NCBI GenBank assembly: GCA_035048485.1
Contig: CM068581.1
Span: forward strand, 9,747,430 to 9,811,429
Length of the DNA: 64,000 bases
Direction of reading: 5' to 3'
DNA from: Pteria penguin
Taxonomy: Eukaryota > Mollusca > Bivalvia > Pterioida > Pteriidae
Translations under genes and position numbers: made by a program
The notes under the pieces: model-generated
What the model saw: only the letters and a program-made list of their open reading frames with translations
The model's database searches: none
What the model was told of the DNA's origin: nothing
Shown: positions 1 to 12,088 of the stretch, piece after piece
Numbering within the stretch: position 1 is the stretch's first letter
Layout: each line of letters opens with the position of its first letter

Positions 1-521
1 TCTGCAATAACATGTCCTTGTGTACCTACAATTATGTGCCGCCTTGTATCTGCAATTGTGTATTTTCGTGTTTTAGGAATGTTTTATTGTTTTACACAAA
101 ATGCATTTCGCGAATTGGATCTCGGAATGAAAATTACTGAAGTCAGCACTGTATGATCTTATATAAATTATATATGAACCCAAGATGTCAACTAAAGTGC
201 ATTCTTATAGAATGACCGTATGGACCGACACATAGCTTCCAGTTACGGTGCATGTTAATATAGCAGATCACATTAAATTCATGATAGATGTCAACTAATG
301 CATGCTTATGTAACAGATACAAAAAGTGGTTGGATTAGTGAACGAATCGAAGAGTTTCCGTTTTTAGTGCGGATGCTCTAACCATTTTTTAGCAATCTGG
401 TCCGGAATCCGTCACACTTCCCTCTGACAAAGGTTTAGAAACCTAGATTTTTAACCCTGGTTCTAATTCATTTGACGGTCACTCTCACGGTATTATCTTT
501 AATAGGCAGAGTTAAAATTTC

Positions 522-598
522 AGCCGGAACTTGGAATCAAATCCAGAATCTTCTGCTTTTAGGACGAACGCTCTCACCGTTGAGCTATACCATCCGAT
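522..598 (-). mobile_element. tRNA-derived SINE head, degenerate
   Basis: Read on the minus strand, the segment carries an A-box-like TAGCTCAACGGTGAGAG and, about 40 bases on, a B-box-like GGATTTGATTCC. These are the two internal RNA polymerase III promoter elements of tRNA genes. The acceptor arms do not pair convincingly, so this is more likely a SINE head than a functional tRNA. Family not determined. Confidence 0.45.
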
Positions 599-1083
599 AC
601 TGGAATCCCTCACAGTTACATAAATGATCATATGGAATCTAAGCATAGATGTCAACTAATAGTGCACACTTACATATCTGATCGTATGGATCCCATGTTA
701 GATGTCAATTAAAGTGTATGCATATAAAACTGATGGTGTGGAATCCATGCATCGACAGAAATGATCGTATGGAATTATGCATCGATGTCGATTAAAGTGT
801 TTGCTTTAAGACCTGGGCATATGGAATCCAGGCATCGATGTCAATAATGCTTATAGAACTGATCAAATGGAATCCACGATAGATGTCAATTAAAGCGCTT
901 GCTTCAAGAACTGGTCGCAAAGATCCCATTATAGTTGTCAACTTAAGTGTATACTTACAAATCGTATGGAATCGTGATAGATGTTAGCTTAAGTGCACGC
1001 AGCCTATATAAATTTGTCGGCTTAAGAGTATGCAAAATATTAAATTATGTCCCACATTCAAGTTTTGTGATTTTTTAGATTTT

Positions 1084-1087
1084 TAAT

Positions 1088-1122
<35 letters not shown>

Positions 1123-1124
1123 TC
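1084..1124. repeat. (TTTA)n microsatellite at a splice acceptor
   Basis: About ten TTTA units, followed by tctatttttcag and then the first exon in the window. The repeat supplies most of the pyrimidine-rich tract for this acceptor. Confidence 0.9.
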
Positions 1125-1134
1125 TATTTTTCAG

Positions 1135-1252
1135 ATTTATACAGACTGGGCGAACCATTACCTCGAAAAGAATCGAAATAAGAAGTTTATAAGTGATTTA
1201 CAGCAAGACGTAGCGGACGGAGTATTACTAGCTGACGTCATAGAGGCCGTCA
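1135..1252 (+). CDS. NAV: NAV exon: N-terminal half of CH domain
   Basis: 118 bp, in phase 0 and out phase 1, bounded by tttttcag and the donor gtacgt. It encodes 39 residues starting IYTDWANHYLEK and ending DGVLLADVIEAV. These match the first helices of the navigator CH domain: the Trp in the first helix and the D-x-x-DG-x-x-L signature after DLQQD are visible. The product begins almost exactly at the CH domain start, so only an N-terminal leader is encoded upstream, outside the window. CH domains in other families bind actin or microtubules; what this single navigator CH binds is not shown by the sequence. Confidence 0.96.
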
Positions 1253-4200
1253 GTACGTATATCTTTGTTATTGTATTTCATGATGAAAGGTGGAGGGAAA
1301 AATGTGGATGCGGAGTCGTGGATACGGAGTCGTGGAAGTACAGTTAAGGTGTCTGATGGAGTAAGAGAGATCTAGGGATGATACTGTACATAAGGGTGGT
1401 TCTGAAAATCAATGTGAAAGATGGTAGATCTAGGAAATGTTAAACTAGATCAGTCCGAACAAAATAAACACCCCGCCCCTTCCCCAGTAACACTGTTACT
1501 TACAAGGGAGGTATATTGATATTATATTAGGGTCATTGTGACTTTAGCATAGATCTTTGACTTGGATCGCTCTTGGTACTACTGCTACGCGTATCATGGA
1601 GTATAGAGCAGGTCCATACTCTAGTGTGTTTATAGATTTTCTGTGACTTTGTATGACCTTGAGCCTAGGTCATTAATACCTCTGTGTCATGTTTCATTGT
1701 ATGAAGTATAAAGCAGACACACTTAACACGTTGTTACTACAGGTTTATGGCGCGGACATCTGTAACCTTGACATTAAGTAAAGATCGTGACACTCTCTAC
1801 GAAGGTTACCGTCAATCTGACTCTAAAGGCATCAGTTTGGGTCAAGGGTATTTTATATCTTAAAATCCGTAGTAAGGAGTATGTGAGGTATGGAACATAT
1901 TCATGTTTCTGCTAAGGGTTTTATGAACTGGGCGCAAGATTTAACCTTATTGTGATCAAACTGACACATCTTTAAAACAGTTTGTGAAACATGAAGAAGT
2001 GACATGAAGACTTTATTCTGGAGACATGAACAGGTGAGGATAGCTCATCAAAGGATAAAATTACCGGCAGAGCTACGACGACCGGGACGTTAAGGTTACC
2101 GGTGGTGAGGTAGAACCACATTGGATCCAGGATCGGCAGTGTAGTGGAAAGTGGAACCACATTGGATCCAGACATGTAAAATCAAGTACAATAGAAGCTA
2201 CGATTAAATCCAATGAAGGTTGGATTATGAAAGAGTCTAGAATATGGTACTGAAAGCAGTATATATCAGAGAGTAAGGTTGGCAGAAATGTGATGTCGAG
2301 TCCAGGATATTTCAGAGGTAGTCCAAAATATGGTAATTCTCATGGCCGTTGAAGCACTCGAAAATGAGGATAGAGGACAAGCCTTGAATTTCTGTTTGTT
2401 TTGTAACGCGATAAAACGGCATATAAAGCCCCCCCCCCTTCCCCTCAGTTCCTACGGACCTGACTCTAGCAGTGATATGTAAAGTAGGTTTAAAAGGATT
2501 AAAGTTAATGTTGGCAGGGTTTGTAAGATAGAGTTCAGAAGGTAGAGCCCTTTGGAGGGTAAAGTTGACAGGATATGTGAGGTAGAGCCCTGACGGGGGT
2601 AAAGTTGGCATGGTATGTATAATAAAGGCTAAGGTTAGCAGGGTATGTGAGGTAGAGTCCATAAAGGGTGATGTTGGCAGGGCATGTGAGGTAGAATCAA
2701 ACAGAGTAAGGTTGGCAGGGCATGATGTGAAGTAGAGTCCTTTAGAGGGTAAGGTTTTCATGCAATAACAGGTAGAGTCCTTTAGAGGGTAAGGCTGTCA
2801 GGCAATAGAAGGTAGAGTCCTTAGATGGTAAGGCTGTCAGGCAATAGACGGTAGAGTCCTTTAGAGGGTAAGGCTGTCAGGCTACATTGCATGTTTTGTA
2901 TGTGAAATACTGCTCTAAAGAGGGTAAAGTTGGCAGGGTATGTGAGGTACAGTCCTGTAGGGTGTAAGGTTGACAGAGCCCTTTAGAGGGTAAGGCTGGC
3001 AGGGTATAGGAGGTAGAGCCCATTGAAGAGTATGGTTGACAGGGTGTTTGAAGTAGAGACCTGTAGAGGGTATGGTTGACAGCGTATGAGAGGTAGAGCC
3101 ATAAATAGGAACAGATTGGCAATGTATGTGAAGTAGAGTCATAAAGAGGGTTGGGTTGACAGGATATATAGTCCATAGAGGGTAAGTTGGTAGGGTATGT
3201 GATGTCTGGTGTATAGAGAGTATGTTAGTAGGGTATGTGAGGTAGAGCCCTTTAGAGGATAAGATGATAGGGTATAGGTAAAATGAGGTCTTTAGAGGGT
3301 CAGGCTGGCAGGCTATATGACCTAGAGTCCTGCAGAAAGTGAGGTTAACAGGGTGTTTGAGGTAAAGTTCTATAGAGTGTAAGGTTAGCAGGTTGTGTTA
3401 GGAAGAGTTCTATAAAGTGTAAAGTTAGCAGGGTTAGCAGGGTGTGTGAGGTAGAGTCCTACAGAAGGTAAAGTTAAGAGGATGTGTGAGGTAGAGTCCT
3501 ATAGAAAGTAAGGTTAGCAGGGTGTGTGAGGTAGAGTTCTATAGACTGTAGAGTGTAAGGTTAGCAGGGTGTGTGAGGTAGAGTTCTGTAGAGTGTAAGG
3601 TTAGCAGGGTGTGTGAGGTAGAGTCCTATAGAAGGTAAAGTTAGCAGGATGTGTGAGGTAGAGTCCTATAGAAAGTAAGGTTAGCAGGGTGTGTGAGGTA
3701 GAGTTCTATAGACTGTAGAGTGTAAGGTTAGCAGGGTTAGCAGGGTGTGTGAGGTAGAGTTCTGTAGAGTGTAAGGTTAGCAGGATGTGTGAGGTAGAGT
3801 CCTATAGAAGGTAAGGTTAGCAGGGTGTGTGAGGTAGAGTTCTATAGAAGGTAAGGTTAGCAGGGTGTGTGAGGTAGAGTTCTATAGAGTGTAAGGTTAG
3901 CAGGGTGTGTGAGGTAGAGTCATACAGAAGGTAAGGTTAGTAGGGTGTGTGAGGTAGAGTCCTATAGAAGGTAAGGTTAGGAGGGTGTATGAGTTAGAGT
4001 CCTACAGAAGGTAAGGTTAGCAGGGTGTGTGAGGTAGAGTTCTGTAGAAGGTAAGGTTAGCAGGGTGTGTGAGGTAGAGTTCTATAGAGTGTAGGTTAGC
4101 AGGATGTGTGAGGTAGAGTCCTATAGAAGGTAAGGTTAGGAGGGTGTATGAGTTAGAGTCCTACAGAAGGTAAGGTTAGCAGGGTGTGTGAGGTAGAGTT

Positions 4201-7200
4201 CTGTAGAAGGTAAGGTTAGCAGGGTGTGTGAGGTAGAGTTCTATAGAGTGTAGGTTAGCAGGATGTGTGAGGTAGAGTCCTATAGAAGGTAAGGTTAGCA
4301 GGGTGTGTGAGGTAGAGTTCTATAGAGTATAAGGTTACCAGGGTGTGTGAGGTAGAGTTCTGTAGAGTGTAAGGTTAGCAGGGTGTGTGAGGTAGAGTTC
4401 TATAGAGTGTAAGGTTAGCAGAGGATAAGGTCGGCATGGTTTGTGACATAGAGTCCTTTAGAGGGTAATTTTGACAGGGTATTGGAGGTAGAGATCTTCA
4501 AATGTAAAGTTATCAGGGTATGTGATGTAGAGAACTACAGTGAGTAATGTTAGCAGAATATATAAGGTACTTTATAGAGGGTGAGATTGGCAAGATGTGT
4601 GAGTCAATACAGAATAAGGTTGGTAGGTCCAACAGAGGGTAAAGTTGGCAAGGTATCTGAGGTATAGTACAATAGAGGCTTAGATCGGTAGGATGTTTGA
4701 TTGGCAGGATGTCTGATTGGCAAGATGTCTGAAGTAGTAGAGCCCAGTAGAGTGTTATTATAGGACTGGTAGGATATATGATATAAGCATGCAAACTATA
4801 CAAAGTATATCAAGACATATACATCAAGATGGGCATGGTAGTGGTGCCTTAGGAACACTCCATTATAAAGAGGATACTATAGGGTAGATTAAGAAAATTT
4901 AAGGAAAACTGAAAAAAGTAAGAACACATGGATTCCTTATGACAGAATTCAGCCACAATACACACCTTGGATCAAATTCCTTTTAAGCTTAGGTGAGGAT
5001 TATGAAATTCTGTTTATATAAATGTAATAAATATAGAACATATATACCTTTTAATTTTGTGCACCATATGCGCATTTCGACAAGTTATGTCTCTTCAGTA
5101 ATAAATTAATTAATCTTCAGTAAGTAATTAATTAGTCAAACTGTATTTATTGTATGTGAAGCATCAGTTATAATGAATTACAGAGACACAATTCTGCAGT
5201 ACGGGATTTGAAAACAAGTAAGAGAAGTAACAATGAATCGAGAATATACGTGTATTCAAAACTCGAGTAAGAAAGCTGTGCAGCAAAACTGCATAATCAC
5301 ATAATCAGAAGAAAGGGGCATTCGCAATGCATGTTTCACAGATACCATTCCTTTTAAGTCTCGATTTTCACGAGAAAACAAGCAGATGATGAGGCTCTTT
5401 TCTGCTAAATTCAATCCAGATTCGTCAAGACTTCAAACTTACAGTGTTCTTTGATATCTTAGTTAATACCAGACGTATGACATCACCTTTAAATCATGTA
5501 CATATAATGAAGACGTGAGGTACCGGTAATATGTATGGGATAGTATTCTGGCTTCATCTCCTCATGGACTCCAAGAGGGAGGATTAGGAACCCTTCTTAC
5601 TAATTATTGCTTCCCCTGAATGTGACAATTTCACACTGTTGTGAATAGAATATCGATATATTTTTGAAAATGTTATTTTTTTCCGATTCAATATTACATG
5701 AGCTTCGTTTTGGATATGCTCATGGGTTTAATAGAAGGATGATAATCACAGATGTTACTATGCTGGCGCTGTAACATCTCGGCGCTTTGATTGATCTAGT
5801 GCGGAGACATAAAGATTAAGCTCTGGGGAGCTTTTATGTTAGAGCTACACGGGGATTTATGAATATGAAAAGGGGGAAAATGAGGCTATTGTGTAATTTC
5901 AGAAGAGGATTGCGTGAGCATATGTTAAACTCCAGGTAAATGAAATGGCGTGTCCCGCTGGTAAAAATCAAATCAAATTGGACACAATGCACCACTCAGG
6001 CCATATTGATTAGTATTTAAAGTTTTAATATACAGTATTAGATATTTGAGACTTATTTACCTTTAATGTTGTGATAAAATGTTTGGTCTGTAGAAAAGTG
6101 GGGACACTCTCTCGATTTTTTTCTGCAATTCCTGGAATTATAATTGTCGAATATTTATTTTACAAAATAAAAAAAAAAAGAGATTTTTTTATCAGCATAG
6201 TACAAGACATGGTGTTAGACTTGCCTGGTAATGGACTACGACAAATGTAGTTCATTGATGTATTCTTACCCTGCAGAATGATACATGATCTCGCCAATTC
6301 AGAGTATGTTGGAAATGGATTGTTTACGTCAGTTAAGCGGTTACAATTAGCATACATCCTCAGAAAAAGGTCAGTGGGTACATCATACAAGGAACAATGT
6401 AAACTGATATAGACAAAAGGAAATTTCCTCAAACAGACCCTAGACCGATCCAATTTTTACGTCTATGTTCGTGTACTAATGAGAGCAGGGAGCGCGAGGC
6501 ACTGTGCATAAAATCCAATTACATGGTACAAAAAGAATAGGTCAAATACAAACAAAACAATATAGAGCAGTTATGTATCTTACTTGTCTATGAATGTATG
6601 ATTTGATATTGTTTGTTTTAGGTTGACACTAACAGGAAATGATGTAGATACAATAATGTTGCGTTATACTATAACATCCTATTGTTGTTGTCAACAAACC
6701 ACGGTGTTGGCTCTACATAGTTCACACAGGAAGACACTGTATTTTCTCTTTCATTTTCGTCAAAAGTGTTGCTGAAACGTTACAGGAATAATCTGCTCAT
6801 ATACCCGACAGGCCCGTAAGAACCCAAGCGGGATGGGTGGGCGCTCTACATCTTTTGGTCGGTCGTGGACCGAATTTTGTCACGTTACGATACGAAACAA
6901 AACTCAAAGCTTGGTACTCCCCTACACTTTTGAAATGTTTCCTGCGCCCCTGCTTGATGCAATCAAGTGAAAAACAATGGCATTTCGGAATCTAATATTG
7001 CTGTCATAACCGCAATGTATATATGAAATGATTATATGCTTTAAAGTAATTACACTCTAAAATGATGGTAAAAAGCATTGTAAAATAAACGACGAGTAGA
7101 TCTATAGATTCTTTATGTTGTGTATTTCACTACACCACTATTGTCTTTCTATTTAGTTCATTGTCGTTCCATTCAGTTCATTGACTGAAATATAGATCTA

Positions 7201-7238
7201 GTCATAAAACATTACATAAGACTATTCTACTATTACAG
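1253..7238 (+). other. Intron with large 40-bp minisatellite
   Basis: Intron of 5986 bp. Dominated by the tandem array at about 2440-4800. From 4800 to 7238 the sequence is unique AT-rich intron without a recognised gene. The acceptor is ctactattacag. Confidence 0.85.
2440..4800. repeat. Minisatellite, 40-bp unit
   Basis: The core at about 3420-4430 repeats a 40-bp unit (gcagggtgtgtgaggtagag followed by ttctatagagtgtaaggtta) with few mismatches. Units become progressively diverged towards 2440 and 4800. Single-unit variants (gaaggta versus gagtgta) alternate, and a block near 3960-4110 is repeated near 4120-4260, suggesting higher-order duplication. Short minus-strand open frames here are repeat by-products. 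Confidence 0.93.
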
Positions 7239-7291
7239 CTAATGAGAAGATCAAAGATATCAAGACAAAACCAAAGAACTCTGCGCAAATG
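7239..7291 (+). CDS. NAV: NAV exon: middle of CH domain
   Basis: A 53-bp micro-exon, phase 1 in and phase 0 out, between ctattacag and the donor gtaagg. With the split Thr codon it adds TNEKIKDIKTKPKNSAQM. This lines up with the NEK-I-x-DI...-QM segment between the first and second halves of navigator CH domains. It is too short to be found as an open frame on its own; the support is phase continuity, flanking splice sites and family match. Confidence 0.93.
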
Positions 7292-8243
7292 GTAAGGTCC
7301 ATTAATGTATTCATTTCGCAAAATACTAACCTTTTTTTCGCTCATATTATTGTGTTTACTATTACCTGTGTGTGTGTGTGTGTGTGTGTGTGTAAGGGTG
7401 TGTAGGTGTGTGTGTGTGTGGGGGGGGGGGTGACAATTGTCTTAGACTACTAATGAAATCAAAGCATTGGTTACCACATTGGAACGGGTCAGAAGCACAC
7501 CATGTGTAAATAAAGAGTAGAATTCTTCAGAGTTCTGTAAATCTGTGTTTGTGTTGAGAGATGCTGAGATGGTAAGCCCTGGATTGGCTTCTGATCACGA
7601 ATGACGCATCCGCCGTATATGTCTGGGGTCCTGCTACGTATTTCTCATATAATTGCTTACAAGACTCGTTAATTGAACGTTCTTGTTTAAGTGATGTTCA
7701 GGATTATTTTCAGTGCACATCGCTAAGAAAATTGTGCTTGATCGAGTGTCAAATGTACGAAATATACTGCCGGTATTTTTCATATATGCATATATTCACA
7801 ATATATTTACGAATATGTTTACTTTGTGTAAATATAGATTCGAGCCACAATGTGCGAAATGTATTGAGGAATTCTCAAAACAGTTTGTTTGTTTTCCATA
7901 TACAATCGTTATTAGCACATTTTATTCATAATGCTTTGTATCAGTCTATAAGATATGGTCTTAGAAAGTGGTGAGAACTTCTGGATCCGCTCTGCTCTGT
8001 CAGTTTATCATGTTATATTAATGAACAAGTCTCAGTATTAGCCTTTGCGTTGCAGGTGAAAATATCAGGTACTCTTCCTTTAATAAATAATCCATTAACA
8101 CCTGCAATTCCCGGTGACGACGCTTCTCGAATTGATTTTATTCTGTTGTTATATGTCACCATGCCAACCGATGTTTGAATATTACATCCGTTCTCATTTC
8201 AGTGTTAGTCTCTTCATTTGCGACGATGTTTATTGCATCTTAC

Positions 8244-8279
8244 CAGAGACATATATACACATGTGTATATATGTCTCTG
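8244..8279. mobile_element. 36-bp perfect palindrome with 7-bp target duplication
   Basis: The left half cagagacatatatacaca is followed directly by its exact reverse complement. The 7 bases before (atcttac, 8237-8243) are repeated exactly after it (8280-8286). A short inverted-repeat unit bounded by identical direct repeats is the signature of a transposed element. It shares its terminal CAGAGACATA with the unit at 41941 and with the hAT-like element at 18095. Confidence 0.65.
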
Positions 8280-9490
8280 ATCTTACAATAACTTGAGTAC
8301 TTTTGAGACAAAAGTTTTTTTCTTTTCATTGAAGTTTTAGATTACAGATGACATTCTTGTCTTAGTTTTAATTTAGGTAAAACGCATTCATATTGTTGTT
8401 TAGTATAGTGAGAGTCTTTTTGTAGCATATGTTAAGGAAGAAACAAAACAGGGAAATATTAAATGTTATCGATTTTCGTGACCTACTGTGAAGGTAAATG
8501 TCCCTATTGAAACCCCTAATCATAATAATGGATTAGTCCTATTTGTGCATAATTATGTAAACAATTTGACGTAGAATGCACATGGTGGGGGAGTCGAGTG
8601 GACTCGGCCACAACTCATCAATGGAAACCAGCTGTGTTACAGCGACTGATATTTGCATTTGTACTTTCTCTTCATATTGATTTTGGGAGATTTTAGCCTC
8701 TTTTGGATGAATTCTATCTAGGCGCTCTATATTTAATTTGGTAAGTCCTTTAGAATTAGTAAATCTTTAATAAAATCCTTTGATTTCGAACTTTTTGAAA
8801 GAAAATATTGAATGTTATTAGTGTTACACGATTATGATGCATATCGCCATGTATGTAAACGAACGCTGTGAGCAGAGATACATCCTATGCATGTTGTTAT
8901 GTTTCCAAGACACGTGCTTTCATTATAACTCTAAAAGTGCCTCTGGTGGGAAATGAGCAGATCTAATGGCTTTCAATGAAAGCATGAAAAACTTTCTCTA
9001 TGTTGACAACGCTATCCTGATACCAAATGTGCATACGGGACGATTAGGGAAGCATAAAATGTACGCATATCGATCTGTACATATCTATTAATAAATTTAT
9101 GGAATATGTCTTTTTTTCTGGTAATAGAAAAGCATGTCAGATTCCATGCTAACAGAAGTTAGAGTCATCTAGTTATAGTATTCATTGCTACTATGTGTTC
9201 CTTTGCAATGGAAATGACGGTTTTACTGTGTTTGGTGTCGATCTGTGTTGGAGTCAAATTTCGGATATTGTCTGTAGAGACCCCCCTTTCATTATAGGAG
9301 TTTTTCTATACATTTCTTGATTGATTTTTAAATTATTATTGATATAAATCAACATGTCATATCATTGTAAAATGCATTTATTATAGATTACTTTTATGTA
9401 AAGTCTGCAGTCTATCATTTAACTGTGACATTTTGTCATGACAGACAACGGCTTAGCTGTAGCTGCGCAAGAAGGGGGGGGAGCAGAATG

Positions 9491-9492
<2 letters not shown>

Positions 9493-9577
<85 letters not shown>
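9493..9577. repeat. (TA)n microsatellite
   Basis: About 42 TA units, preceded by a G-rich run and followed by a C-rich stretch. Open frames through it (Tyr-Ile repeats) are not genes. Confidence 0.95.
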
Positions 9578-9579
<2 letters not shown>

Positions 9580-10329
9580 TACTTGTGCATATGCCCCCTC
9601 CCCCCTCTCCCGCCCCATTCTCCCACGCCTTGATATATATGGAGACACATTTTAAAAGATTAGTGTCTGTTTCATTGGTTTATTTCTATTTGCTTGTACA
9701 GACAATTCATTACTACTAAACATGTATATGTTCGCACATGTTATTCATAGTACATCTATATTAGATCTGTGTAATTTTGTTGTGGAAAACGTATTCAGAT
9801 CTTAACAGAAATAGCTATCACGGGATGGACAACGTCCTTGATTCCTGACAACAGTATGCTCACACACGTGCATCTCGATAGAGGAAAGAGACAGGGTTTG
9901 CGTTTGACATACTCTATTGTAGTAGAGACACAGTTTGGAGAGACTTCATGGATTTGTTAAGTAGAAATTATTTGAGACATTGTCATTATCCTAAAGCATA
10001 CAGCTATACAAATATTAACTTGGTAAGGATATGTTTTGGAAGATAAGTCATTATGTATCAGATTCTTTGACTTTATACCGGATTGCAGAATAAACTTTAT
10101 TGTCCCCAAAGTTTCATATAGGGTAGATAAATATATTTCCGATTGGAAGGGGAAATGCGACAAAAGATTTTACCAAAATCAAATTGATATGACATAATAT
10201 GATATTCTTTAAATTTTAATATAATGTGTTAATTATTTTGGAATGTAAACTTTTAAGAGACGGAAGGATTGGCAATATCAATTTATTGCCAAAATTATGA
10301 ATGATTTTAGTAATATATAAACATGAAAG

Positions 10330-11236
10330 AGGTACAGCAGCCTACAACAGTCTATCGTACGGGATGGCAAAGGTATAGCAGACTAGTATACATTGGAATG
10401 GTAGAACAACAAGAATGGTAGGGGTGCCGTCAGCAGTCTAGACTATGCTTTAGAATCGTAGAGGAACAGCAGTCTGTACTATGGAATGGTTGAGGTACAG
10501 TAGTCAATGCTTTGGAATGGTAACAGTACAGCAATCTATGTCTTTGGAATGGTAGAGGAACTGACCGTACAGTAGCTTATGCTGTGGAAAAGAAAAAGTA
10601 CAGCAGTATATGCTACAGAATGGTAGTGCTTCAGTATTCTGTGCTTAGGAATAATAGGGATACAGCGATCTTTGCTGCGGAATGGTAGAGGTACGACGGC
10701 CTATACTATGGAATGGTAGGAGTACAAAATCCTATACTGTAGATCGGTAGATGTACAACAGTTTTGGATTGGTAGCAGTCTGTGCTATGGAATACAATGA
10801 AACAGCTGTATTTGCTATAGAAAGGTAGAATTACAGCAGCATGATAAGAGTACAGGTGTCTATGGTATGGAATGGTAGAGGTGTAGCAGTCTATACTAAG
10901 GAATTTTAGAGATATATCAGTCTGTGCTGTGGAATGGGAGAGGTATAGCAATTTATGTTTTGGAGTAGTAGAGGTACAGCATCCTATACTATGGAATGGC
11001 AGAGGTACAATATATGATATTATGTAATGGTGGGTACATACTTCAAATCTCTGGAGTGGTAGAAGTACAGCAATCATGTGCTGTGGAATTATGGATGTAC
11101 GGCAATCTGTACTATGGAATGGTAGTACATCAGCTGATGTTATGGAATGATAGAAGTACAGTGATTTAGAATAATAAAAGTACAGTATTCCGTGCAATGG
11201 AATGGTAGAGGTACCGTACCAATGGAATGGTAGAGG
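10330..11236. repeat. 31-bp minisatellite, diverged left part
   Basis: Degenerate copies of the unit better preserved at 12089-13490 (catcagtctatgctatgg plus aatggtagaggta). Here the units are heavily mutated and of uneven length (about 30-34 bp). The array was split from its right part by the Tigger-like insertion at 11239. A 163-residue minus-strand open frame across it is a repeat product. Confidence 0.85.
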
Positions 11237-11238
11237 TA

Positions 11239-12086
11239 CAGTAAACTTTATATATAGCGAACACGTTTATTAAGAATCCATGCTTATTAGAACCAAAATT
11301 AATACCCCGATCTTATCCTAATGTAAAGTTACGGGAAAATTTCCGTTTTTAGCGAATTTTAATAGTACGAACTAATGCATATTGCGAACCAAAACCATTG
11401 GCCCCGTGGTTAAATTTCTTCATAAATACACACTGTTATTACGAACTGATTACCAATGATTACTACAATTACGTGATTAATAATGTGTTTGTCGTCATAG
11501 TTCAGATTTGAGACGATAATTGTTTGACAAACAAAAGCGCGTCTGTCTTACCCGTATCTTACTTTGTAGTGGATATTTTAACCTTGGTAATGGATTTCCC
11601 ATCTAGGAAACGCATAGCGATATCATTAGAAACTAAATACCAAATCATTGTTAAAGTTCATGAAGGATAACGGGCAAAGAAGGACGCTGCGGCGGACTTT
11701 GGTATTCGCAAAAATACAAAAAACCGTGATATAATGTTGACGTTTTCAACTGTCTTCATACATTCAAGGAATTTGTGTCAGATAAAACATCAGATACAAT
11801 GACAAAGAAAAATATTAAATTCTGATGAAAATTGGATGCAATGCACAAACTTTGGGTGCAGAATACAAACACTTGTATGATATATTCATTGTTGATAAAT
11901 GAATTCAGTATATGAACGCTCTACCGTGTTTTTCCTTAATAAAATAAAAAGGATTTGCTACATATTTTGGTTATTGCGAACTTTCTTCTTCCCGCGGTAA
12001 ATTTCGTAATATGCATATGGCGAATTATGCATAGTACGAACCAGTTTTATTAGTCCCTAGCGATTCGCTATAAACGTGTTTTACTG
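11239..12086. mobile_element. pogo/Tigger-like DNA transposon, deleted copy
   Basis: An 848-bp insertion in the 31-bp array. The left end CAGTAAAC...ttatatatagcga and the reverse complement of the right end CAGTAAAACACGTTTATAGCGA form imperfect terminal inverted repeats of the pogo/Tigger type. Both flanks are TA, and joining gaggTA to catcag restores the array unit, so TA is the target duplication. The interior holds a transposase N-terminal remnant (11590-11780) and a terminal AATAAAA near 11940. It is too short for the usual ~2-2.5 kb autonomous element, so it is non-autonomous. Confidence 0.8.
11590..11780 (+). pseudogene. Tigger transposase CENP-B-type HTH remnant
   Basis: From ATG at 11590 the frame reads MDFPSRKRIAISLETKYQII, then VKVHEG, a TAA stop, RAKKDAAADFGIRKNT. 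This matches the first helix-turn-helix of pogo/Tigger transposases and CENP-B (basic start, SLE-x-K-x-x-I-x-K, then a helix ending in DFGI). The stop in the middle and loss of the DDE catalytic region show it is dead. In the intact family this domain binds the terminal repeats. Confidence 0.7.
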
Positions 12087-12088
12087 TA

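Larger units (their letters stand above)
1..1134 (+). other. Intron (3' end) with degenerate ~50-60 bp minisatellite
   Basis: Intronic sequence ending in the acceptor tatttttcag at 1134. From about 180 to 1020 the words tgtcaact, gatcgtatggaatc and gcttatagaactg recur every 50-60 bp in diverged form, which is an old tandem array. A tRNA-like segment sits at 522-598. A (TTTA)n microsatellite at 1084-1124 occupies the place of the polypyrimidine tract. No coding potential was recognised. Confidence 0.7.

Noticed and set aside
2312..4803. Several minus-strand frames of 75-149 codons
   Set aside because: Translations of the 40-bp minisatellite.
9425..9655. Tyr-Ile repeat protein
   Set aside because: Translation of the (TA)n microsatellite; the same applies to the frames at 58192-58474.
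10706..11197. 163-codon minus-strand frame
   Set aside because: Lies wholly in the degenerate 31-bp array.
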